A stretch of DNA of 5,332 bases from Flavobacteriaceae bacterium (GTDB taxonomy: Bacteria; Bacteroidota; Bacteroidia; Flavobacteriales; Flavobacteriaceae): positions 23,129-28,460 of the forward strand of contig PAYI01000018.1 in NCBI GenBank assembly GCA_002714815.1. Reading direction: 5' to 3'. The notes under the pieces were generated by a model. That model was given only the letters and a program-made list of their open reading frames with translations. It made no database searches and was not told the DNA's origin. Shown piece by piece: positions 1-5,332 of the stretch. Within the stretch, counting starts at the first letter, position 1. Every line of letters begins with the position of its first letter. The position numbers were made by a program, and so were the translations under genes.

Positions 1-1199
1 GACTGTAATGCATTTTGGACAAGATTTGTAATCACACGAATCCATTGGGTCCTATCTAATTTATGAAAAATATTTGCTTTGTCTGTTGAGAACACGATGT
101 GCTCTTGATCAAAAATATTTACTGCCTTTTGAGTAACTTCAACTAAATCAGCATTTTTCATTTTAGTTTTTGGGAATGTTGCAAAATCTGAAAAAGCTTC
201 AGCAACATCACTCATGGTGTCTATTTGTTGAATTAATAAACTGGAAAAATTATTTAATTTTTTTTTGTTTTCAGGATCATTTGGATCAAACTTATTTTGA
301 AAACTCTGGATAGTTAGTCGCATCGGTGTTAATGGGTTTTTAATCTCGTGAGCTACTTGACGTGCCATTTCTTGCCAAGCTTGTTGCCGCTCAGATTTAG
401 CAAGTTTTTCTGCACTTTCTTCCAAATCATCAACCATTTTATTGTAAGAGTTTATAAGGCTATTTATTTCTCTTGTTGCGTTTTTTAAATAAATTTTCTC
501 ATTCTTTTTTTCTAATCTCATTTGACCCATTCTCACCTTAATTGTTTCTAGAGAACGAGTTACAAATCTTGATAAAAAATAGGCTATAAAAATAACTCCT
601 ATTAATAGTAAAATATAAATCTGATATAAGTTTTCTATAAATGTATTCAGCTCATTTTCTGAAAAAGAAACATCTTCAAAATAAGGGAAAAATAAAATTG
701 CATAAGGCCTATCTAGGCTGTCTTTTAAAATATTATATGAAGCATGAAAATTATCAATTTCTGATTTATAATGTTCTACATAACTTCCTTTTTCTGAAGA
801 ATTTATTTTCTTTAATAAATCATAATTTAATTTATAATTATTTGCAACAACCTCAAGAGGTGAATGGTAAATAAAAAGAGGATTTCCATCAAGAGTAAAT
901 AGGGAATATTGTATATTATGTATTGATTTTATTTTTTCAAAGTCTGATCTATATATTTCCCATACCTCAATAGATTTATTAATCAAATTGTATTTTTGAG
1001 ACAGGTAATTGATATGTCTTTTTATTTGAATTTCTTTTCGAGCAAGTCGGCCCAAATGATAATTCTCTCGCTGTGACTCATATTGAATAGTAGTAGTTCC
1101 TAAGATCATTAAGCCAGCAATTAAAAGCATTCCAATCATTACAATAAAAAGTCTTGTCCTAAATGAGATTCGCTTTGGAATTTTGAATCTTTTAATCAT
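1..1199 (-). CDS. Sensor histidine kinase, NtrY-like with HAMP domain (3' end cut by the window)
   Basis: This is an inner-membrane sensor kinase of a two-component system, expected to autophosphorylate on histidine and pass the phosphate to a response regulator that is not in the window. I translated 399 residues from the ATG at 1199. A short basic N-terminus leads into membrane segment 1 (about 17-36), then an extracytoplasmic sensor region of about 150 residues that I do not recognise, then membrane segment 2 (about 191-209). A HAMP-like linker follows (about 210-265), with Ser216 where many HAMP domains have proline. The dimerisation/phosphoacceptor domain carries the H-box VAHEIKNPLTPMRLTIQ, with His284 as the phosphoacceptor. 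The preceding ERQQAWQEMARQ and the NPLTP form are typical of NtrY-like kinases. The frame leaves the window at the N-box NLVQNALQ (Asn392/Asn396), so most of the ATPase domain is outside. The ATG overlaps the hemJ stop by four bases (ATGA), with a purine-rich stretch at 1216-1203 that could help initiation. Kinase class is certain; the signal and regulator are unknown. Confidence 0.93.
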   Translation of the reverse strand, partial: MIKRFKIPKRISFRTRLFIVMIGMLLIAGLMILGTTTIQYESQRENYHLGRLARKEIQIKRHINYLSQKYNLINKSIEVWEIYRSDFEKIKSIHNIQYSLFTLDGNPLFIYHSPLEVVANNYKLNYDLLKKINSSEKGSYVEHYKSEIDNFHASYNILKDSLDRPYAILFFPYFEDVSFSENELNTFIENLYQIYILLLIGVIFIAYFLSRFVTRSLETIKVRMGQMRLEKKNEKIYLKNATREINSLINSYNKMVDDLEESAEKLAKSERQQAWQEMARQVAHEIKNPLTPMRLTIQSFQNKFDPNDPENKKKLNNFSSLLIQQIDTMSDVAEAFSDFATFPKTKMKNADLVEVTQKAVNIFDQEHIVFSTDKANIFHKLDRTQWIRVITNLVQNALQ

Positions 1200-1732
1200 A
1201 AGTCTTTTCTTCTTTTATTATAAATTCTGATTCCAAGAATCAGAAGAAAACCAATTAGTATTAGGCCAATAACTCCATTAATCCAATGCAAAGTATCTTT
1301 TAAAGTAACCAGAAAAATAATTGCAAAAAGCAATAAAGTTGCTCCCTCATTCCAAATTCGCATAAAAAGACTGTTAAAGGATATTTGATCATTTTGAAAC
1401 TTTAAAAACATCTGATGAGTTTTTAAATGATATGCGATAAGTAGAGTTACAAATGTAAGTTTTAGGTGCATCCAACTCTGTTCAAGCCAGATAGGCATTA
1501 ATAGGATGAGCCAAAAAGCAAAAATAATTGATAATAAGGCTGAAGGCCAAGTAATAATGTACCAAAGTCTTCTTGCCATAAGTTTTAATTGTGGTATCAA
1601 AATGTCAGCTTCCGACCTGGGCTTTTTTGAAGCTTCTATGTGGTATATAAAAAGCCTTGGGATGTAAAACAATCCTGCAAACCATGTGATCACAAAGATC
1701 AAATGTAAAGCCTTAATATAGTTATAATACAA
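1196..1732 (-). CDS. hemJ: HemJ-type protoporphyrinogen IX oxidase (UPF0093 / 'CopD family' membrane protein)
   Basis: A 178-residue integral membrane protein. HemJ enzymes oxidise protoporphyrinogen IX to protoporphyrin IX, the penultimate step of haem b synthesis, and are known to bind haem b. Family signatures seen are the N-terminal IKALHLIFVITWFAGLFYIP followed by RLFIYH (His10, Trp17, Arg26, His31), LKLMARRLWYIITWP (50-63), a W-x-H-x-K motif at 87-91 (His89, Lys91) with His102 and His106, and RIWNEGATLLLFAII (125-139). I count about five hydrophobic segments: 5-24, 57-80, 90-108, 131-145 and 150-169. The tail is basic. Length fits the family. The start is TTG at 1732: an in-frame TAA lies directly before it, and the next in-frame ATG (codon 52) would delete the first conserved segment. 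It begins seven bases after the propeller gene stop and overlaps the kinase start by four bases, which suggests co-transcription. Databases often label such proteins 'CopD family', but a copper role is not supported here. Family is confident; the exact function is by homology. Confidence 0.88.
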   Translation of the reverse strand: MYYNYIKALHLIFVITWFAGLFYIPRLFIYHIEASKKPRSEADILIPQLKLMARRLWYIITWPSALLSIIFAFWLILLMPIWLEQSWMHLKLTFVTLLIAYHLKTHQMFLKFQNDQISFNSLFMRIWNEGATLLLFAIIFLVTLKDTLHWINGVIGLILIGFLLILGIRIYNKRRKDL

Positions 1733-1739
1733 TTAGGTT

Positions 1740-4700
1740 TTACTTTATCGTTAAATAGTCTAGTTTTAATTTTGCAAAGGCTATATTGAAAGCTTCTAAA
1801 TCGCTAGAAATTAACTTGTTATAGTTAGCTAAATGTAAATTTACTTTTTCAGTAAGTTCTATACGCACAGCTTCATCTTGGTCAGTAGGTGGAAAATCAT
1901 TATTTGTAACCAGGCTATTTAAATGTCCTAACTTATTTGTCAAACGAATTGGGAAATTCAGCGGATCTTGGTTACTCTTATTTTTTATCTGATAAAGTGC
2001 CTTTTCAATATTTGTAAGAAAAGTATTCAATTCATTTGCCTTAGCTATCAAATCACTTACATTTTCATTATTCGAATAATTAGTTTTAAAGGTCTCTAAT
2101 TTTTCTCGAATATTTCGAATGTTTTTAATTGCTTTATGAGCCTCATCAACGGTAGTATTGACTTTATTCACAAAATCAAACTGAAGTTTCATTTCAGAAA
2201 CGGAAACTTCTGATCTTGGATCTGGTAAGATTACAAAATCTTCCTCTTGAGAGACTTCATTTTTTTCTAAAACAACCTTGTATTTTCCTGGCACAGCTTT
2301 AGCACCCAAAAATGAGGCACTCCAAAAAATCATTCCCTCAATAGTTTCTGAACCCTGATATCGAGTATCCCAAACAAAGGTGTTTCCTCCTTCTTTTAAC
2401 TCAAGCTTATTTTGTTCATCTGAAGAACTGAAGGTTTTAATTAAAGTGCCATCTTCTTCTTTGAAATGTAAAGCAACCGTATCTTTTTCCTTATTGAAGT
2501 CTTTTAGATTGAAATGTATTATAACTCCATTTGGAAGATTAGTGCCTTCTGTCAAGGATGACTCTGTATAAGAGCCTTGAGTCCGATAGCTATCCTTGGG
2601 CTTAAACAATTTTATGGGTTCGGAAGCAGTGTTTTTATCAATCTGATGCAAAACTGTTAGGTCATCCAAAATCCAGATACTTCTTCCTTGTGTTGCAACT
2701 ATTAAACTATTATCCTTTATAGTCAAATCAGTTACAGGTACAATTGGTAGATTAAGCTGAAAAGGATGCCATGTTTTTCCGTCATCATGAGAAATATACA
2801 TTCCGGTTTCTGTACCTGTATAAAGCAATCCCTTTTTTTCAGGATCAGCTCGTAATACGCGTGTAAAATGTTCAGAAGAGATCCCTTTAGTTATTATACT
2901 CCATGTTATACCATAATCTGTAGTTTTATAAAGATATGGTTTGAAATCTCCCGTTTTATATAGTGTGCCTGCTACATAACAGACTGCTGGATCAAATGGA
3001 GATGGCTCAATACTATTAATCATTAACCATTTTGGCATATTGAGTGGAGTAACATTTTTCCAACTCACTCCTCCGTCTTGTGTCAAGTGTAACAATCCAT
3101 CGTCACTTCCTACCCACATCAATCCTTCTCTTAAAGGTGATTCATTTGCTGCAAAAATGGTACAATAGTACTCTACACCTGTATTATCCTGAGTAATAGG
3201 GCCCCCTGATGATTTTAATTTTTGTGGGTCATTTCTAGTTAAATCTGGGCTGATTATTTTCCAACTTTGCCCTTCATCTTCTGACACATGAACATGATTA
3301 GAAAAGGTGTATAACTTTTTGGGATTATGCTTACTAAAATGAATAGGAAAATTCCATTGGAAACGATATTTCATCCCCTCAGCACCATAGCCCATGGGAT
3401 TGTCGGGCCATACATTTATTCCTCTTTCAGAATTGGTTTTATGATTTAAACGAGTTAAGTATCCCCCATAACTGCCACCATAAACAATATCATTGTCTAA
3501 AGGATCAATAGCTAAATGTGCAGACTCTCCTCCCGCAGTTGGCTCCCAATCCTCTTCTGAAATTCCTGACCCGGCAGAACGATGATTAACCCTTAGTGTT
3601 GAATTATCTTGTTGAGCAACATATATTCTATAAGGAAATGAGTTGTCAGTAGTGACTCTATAAAATTGAGCTGTTGGTTGATTGTGATATGTACTCCATG
3701 TGCTTCCTCCATTGTAAGTAATTTGTGCTCCTCCATCATCCCCTATAATCATACGATTGTTATCTTCTGGAGCAATCCATAAATCATGATGATCTCCATG
3801 AGGAGCATCATTACTTTTGAATGTTTTACCACCGTCTTTTGATTTGTGATAGGAAACATTCATTACATATAAAATATCTTCATCTTGAGTATCTGCATAA
3901 ATCTTTGAATAATACCAAGCTCGTTGACGTAAAGCCCTACTATCATTAATATGGTTCCATGTTGATCCCCCGTCCTCGGATCTGTATACCCCTCCTTTAT
4001 CTTTATTTTCGACTATTGCCCAAACTCTTTGAGGATTAACTGGAGAAACAGTCACTCCAATTATTCCCAAAATACCATCTGCAAAGCCCTTGTGATTACT
4101 TACCTCTGTCCAATTTTCACCCTGATCAGTGCTTTTCCATAGAGCAGATCCTTCGCCACCACTATTAAGACTGTATGGTGTTCTATTTACTCTCCATGTT
4201 GCAGCGAAAAGTGTCCTTGGATTGGAAGGGTCCATAACCAATTCGACAGCTCCTGAATAATTGTTTGTAAACAAAACTTTTTTCCATGATTTTCCACCAT
4301 CAATAGATTTGAATACTCCTCTTTCTGCTGTTGGTTTATATATATTCCCTAATACAGCTGCATAAACTATATTGTGGTTGTTTGGATCTATAACAATTCT
4401 AGGGATATGACGTGACTTTGGTAATCCTGAAAAAGACCAAGTTTTTCCAGCATCGACACTTTTCCAAATCCCGTATCCAGACGAAACATTGCCTCGGAGT
4501 GTAACCTCGCCACCACCAACATAAATTACATTTGGGTCACTTTTAGCAACACTTACAGAACCTATACTCCCTCCAAAATAGCCATCAGAAATATTCTCAT
4601 AAGTCTGTCCACCGTCTTGTGTTTTCCAAACACCCCCTCCTGTGGCCCCAAAATAAAACAGATTTGGTTTTCCAGGGACCCCTGTTACGGCAGCTGAACG

Positions 4701-4877
4701 TCCTCCTCTATGAGGGCCGATTGATCGGTAATGAAGTGATTCATAGGTAGTTTGAGGATAGCTAATTTCACTTTTATTATTTTTCCTCTTTGATTGTGCG
4801 TCTGAAGGTTGAAAGGTAACTAGCGATAAAATAAAAAAGGTGAAAAAGAATTTGTGGTATAAAAACTGTTTTTTCAT
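1740..4877 (-). CDS. Secreted Asp-box (BNR / sortilin-type) beta-propeller protein with Ig-like and helical C-terminal domains
   Basis: A 1045-residue exported protein. Residues 1-27 form a Sec signal peptide: basic start, hydrophobic core about 10-21, likely cleavage after S-D-A27. There is no lipobox cysteine. Residues about 65-750 are beta-propeller repeats of the VPS10/sortilin N-terminal type, with 11 Asp-boxes (S/T-x-D-x-G-x-T/S-W or near) at about 86, 140, 191, 249, 300, 346, 387, 532, 599, 652 and 696. The motif HGDHHDLWIAPEDNNRM (360-376) and the stretch AQQDNS (421-426) resemble landmarks of this Bacteroidota family. An Ig/FlgD-like beta domain follows (about 770-885, with GGNTFVWDTRY and VPGKYKVVL), then a mostly helical C-terminus (about 893-1045, with LNFPIRLTNKLGHL). 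Relatives are often annotated 'glycosyl hydrolase' or 'sialidase' from the Asp-boxes alone. These boxes are structural, and I see no evidence of a sialidase active site, so the activity is unknown. There is no obvious type IX secretion C-terminal domain, so a periplasmic location is the simplest inference. The start is ATG at 4877, immediately followed by the signal peptide; no Shine-Dalgarno is visible. Only two cysteines (572, 633) are present. Confidence 0.92.
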   Translation of the reverse strand: MKKQFLYHKFFFTFFILSLVTFQPSDAQSKRKNNKSEISYPQTTYESLHYRSIGPHRGGRSAAVTGVPGKPNLFYFGATGGGVWKTQDGGQTYENISDGYFGGSIGSVSVAKSDPNVIYVGGGEVTLRGNVSSGYGIWKSVDAGKTWSFSGLPKSRHIPRIVIDPNNHNIVYAAVLGNIYKPTAERGVFKSIDGGKSWKKVLFTNNYSGAVELVMDPSNPRTLFAATWRVNRTPYSLNSGGEGSALWKSTDQGENWTEVSNHKGFADGILGIIGVTVSPVNPQRVWAIVENKDKGGVYRSEDGGSTWNHINDSRALRQRAWYYSKIYADTQDEDILYVMNVSYHKSKDGGKTFKSNDAPHGDHHDLWIAPEDNNRMIIGDDGGAQITYNGGSTWSTYHNQPTAQFYRVTTDNSFPYRIYVAQQDNSTLRVNHRSAGSGISEEDWEPTAGGESAHLAIDPLDNDIVYGGSYGGYLTRLNHKTNSERGINVWPDNPMGYGAEGMKYRFQWNFPIHFSKHNPKKLYTFSNHVHVSEDEGQSWKIISPDLTRNDPQKLKSSGGPITQDNTGVEYYCTIFAANESPLREGLMWVGSDDGLLHLTQDGGVSWKNVTPLNMPKWLMINSIEPSPFDPAVCYVAGTLYKTGDFKPYLYKTTDYGITWSIITKGISSEHFTRVLRADPEKKGLLYTGTETGMYISHDDGKTWHPFQLNLPIVPVTDLTIKDNSLIVATQGRSIWILDDLTVLHQIDKNTASEPIKLFKPKDSYRTQGSYTESSLTEGTNLPNGVIIHFNLKDFNKEKDTVALHFKEEDGTLIKTFSSSDEQNKLELKEGGNTFVWDTRYQGSETIEGMIFWSASFLGAKAVPGKYKVVLEKNEVSQEEDFVILPDPRSEVSVSEMKLQFDFVNKVNTTVDEAHKAIKNIRNIREKLETFKTNYSNNENVSDLIAKANELNTFLTNIEKALYQIKNKSNQDPLNFPIRLTNKLGHLNSLVTNNDFPPTDQDEAVRIELTEKVNLHLANYNKLISSDLEAFNIAFAKLKLDYLTIK
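2628..4679 (-). repeat. About 14 degenerate beta-propeller blade repeats inside the secreted protein
   Basis: This is a protein-level repeat. Each unit has a hydrophobic strand of the type V/I/L-Y/F-x-G/A, then a strand of the type G-V/I-W-K/R-S/T-x-D-x-G-x-T-W. Blades with an Asp-box start near residues 73, 117, 170, 222, 284, 335 and 375 (first set), and near 521, 586, 632 and 684 (second set). Three further units, near 417, 464 and 724, keep the first strand but lack the box. That gives seven blades before and seven after the linker at about 400-415. The blade count is my own reading of the pattern and could be off by one or two. Confidence 0.6.
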
Positions 4878-4950
4878 AATAATTTGTTTCTGTAATAAAT
4901 AAAATTATGAAATTTAATTTTATTTATATCATTTATAAATTTTGTTGGTT
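4878..4950. other. A+T-rich intergenic spacer between the MATE gene and the propeller gene
   Basis: The only gap of any size in the window, 73 bases and almost entirely A/T. It should hold any promoter for the propeller-hemJ-kinase genes. On the minus strand TAATTTTA at 4907-4900 differs at one position from the Bacteroidota -7 consensus TAnnTTTG, but I see no matching TTTG/TTG element about 20 bases upstream, and in such A+T-rich DNA the match is weak. No Shine-Dalgarno precedes the ATG, which is normal for Bacteroidota. Read-through from the MATE gene is equally possible. Confidence 0.5.
4895..4927 (-). terminator. Perfect 13-bp all-A/T inverted repeat, possible weak terminator or leader hairpin
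   Basis: The arms ATAAATAAAATTA (4895-4907) and TAATTTTATTTAT (4915-4927) are exact reverse complements separated by seven bases. On the minus strand the stem starts 23 bases after the MATE stop and ends 17 bases before the ATG of the propeller gene. It has no G-C pairs and no separate U-tract, so it is not a classic intrinsic terminator. It could be a weak terminator, a 5' leader structure or an operator. In DNA this rich in A and T, chance is also a real explanation. Confidence 0.3.
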
Positions 4951-5332
4951 TTAAATTAATTCCTTTCGAATTGCATGATTCAAAAAAATAATAGTTAACA
5001 AAGTAGATAGAAAATCTGCAATTGGGAATGCTAACCAAACACCAAGCAAACCTAAATTATTGGGAAGTATAAAGAGTAAGGGAATAAAGAAAAGGCCTTG
5101 ACGGCTCAATGTTAGTAATAAGGCTGGCTTTGCTTTACCTATAGCTTGAAAGTAGGCAGCACCAATAAGCTGGACCCCAATAATGGGAAGTGCCAGAAAT
5201 ACATATCTTAGGGCCGTTGGAGTTTGTTTTGAGACTTCTATATTATCAGTAAAAACTTGTGGTACAGAGTTTGAAAAAAAGACAATTGTAATAAAAATTA
5301 CAGTAGCTAATAGACTTGAGTAAATTATGGAA
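4951..5332 (-). CDS. MATE-family multidrug/cation efflux transporter, C-terminal part (5' end outside the window)
   Basis: The visible part is 126 residues ending at TAA (4953-4951); the frame is open to the window edge. MATE transporters are inner-membrane antiporters that export drugs or other organic cations in exchange for Na+ or H+. Four hydrophobic segments are visible, at about 4-20, 43-64, 71-90 and 94-117 of the fragment, fitting the last four of the usual twelve. The stretch AAYFQAIGKAKPALLLTLSR (58-77), followed by GLFFIPLLFILP and GVWLAFPIADFLS, is typical of the C-terminal half of bacterial MATE proteins: the FQA-GK loop, an arginine-containing helix start and the G-x-W-x-A-x-P-x-A-D motif. 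The protein ends with a short basic tail. It is co-directional with the other genes but separated by 73 bases, so it may or may not share their transcript. Substrate cannot be judged from this part. Confidence 0.9.
   Translation of the reverse strand, partial: SIIYSSLLATVIFITIVFFSNSVPQVFTDNIEVSKQTPTALRYVFLALPIIGVQLIGAAYFQAIGKAKPALLLTLSRQGLFFIPLLFILPNNLGLLGVWLAFPIADFLSTLLTIIFLNHAIRKELI

Noticed and set aside
641..874. 77-codon open frame on the plus strand
   Set aside because: It lies antisense within the sensor region of the kinase gene, whose frame is continuous and matches a known family. The predicted product has no recognisable features and looks like a chance frame in A+T-rich DNA.
1577..1579. 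ATG at codon 52 as the hemJ start
   Set aside because: Starting here would delete the first membrane segment and the conserved N-terminal His, Trp and Arg residues.
2380..2571. 63-codon open frame on the plus strand
   Set aside because: It is antisense to the Ig-like domain of the propeller gene. It is a serine-rich, low-complexity shadow with no support as a gene.
1740..4877. Calling the propeller protein a sialidase or glycosyl hydrolase
   Set aside because: Asp-boxes are structural turns shared by many propellers. I could not identify the sialidase arginine triad or other catalytic residues in a convincing arrangement, so no enzyme activity is assigned.
4900..4907. TAATTTTA as a Bacteroidota -7 promoter element
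   Set aside because: There is no partner -33 element at the right distance, and one-mismatch matches are common in this A+T-rich spacer. It is mentioned only as a weak possibility.

Overview
The window looks like ordinary chromosomal DNA of a low-GC member of the Bacteroidota, most likely a flavobacterium or close relative. The evidence is the strong A+T bias, the lack of clear Shine-Dalgarno sequences, and protein families that are typical of that group: a roughly 1,000-residue secreted Asp-box propeller protein, a HemJ-type membrane protein and an NtrY-like HAMP histidine kinase. I cannot name a species.

All four genes lie on the minus strand, so the window reads from high to low coordinates. 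At 5332-4951 is the C-terminal part of a MATE-family efflux transporter, cut by the window edge. A 73-base A+T-rich spacer with a perfect 13-bp inverted repeat follows. At 4877-1740 is a 1045-residue exported protein with a signal peptide, about 14 beta-propeller blades (11 with a recognisable Asp-box), an Ig-like domain and a helical C-terminus. Seven bases after its stop, a HemJ-type protein begins at a TTG codon (1732-1196). Its stop overlaps by four bases the ATG of a sensor histidine kinase (1199 to the left edge). The kinase is cut inside its ATP-binding domain.

The last three genes are packed so tightly (7-base gap, then a 4-base ATGA overlap) that they are probably transcribed together and at least partly translationally coupled. 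HemJ oxidises protoporphyrinogen IX in haem synthesis, the kinase probably senses an envelope signal, and the propeller protein is a periplasmic or surface protein of unknown activity. A shared role is inference only. There is no RNA gene, mobile element, CRISPR array or other long non-coding stretch in the window. The most interesting points are the apparent 7+7 double-propeller layout, its conserved His/Asp cluster, and the coupling of that protein to HemJ and a kinase.
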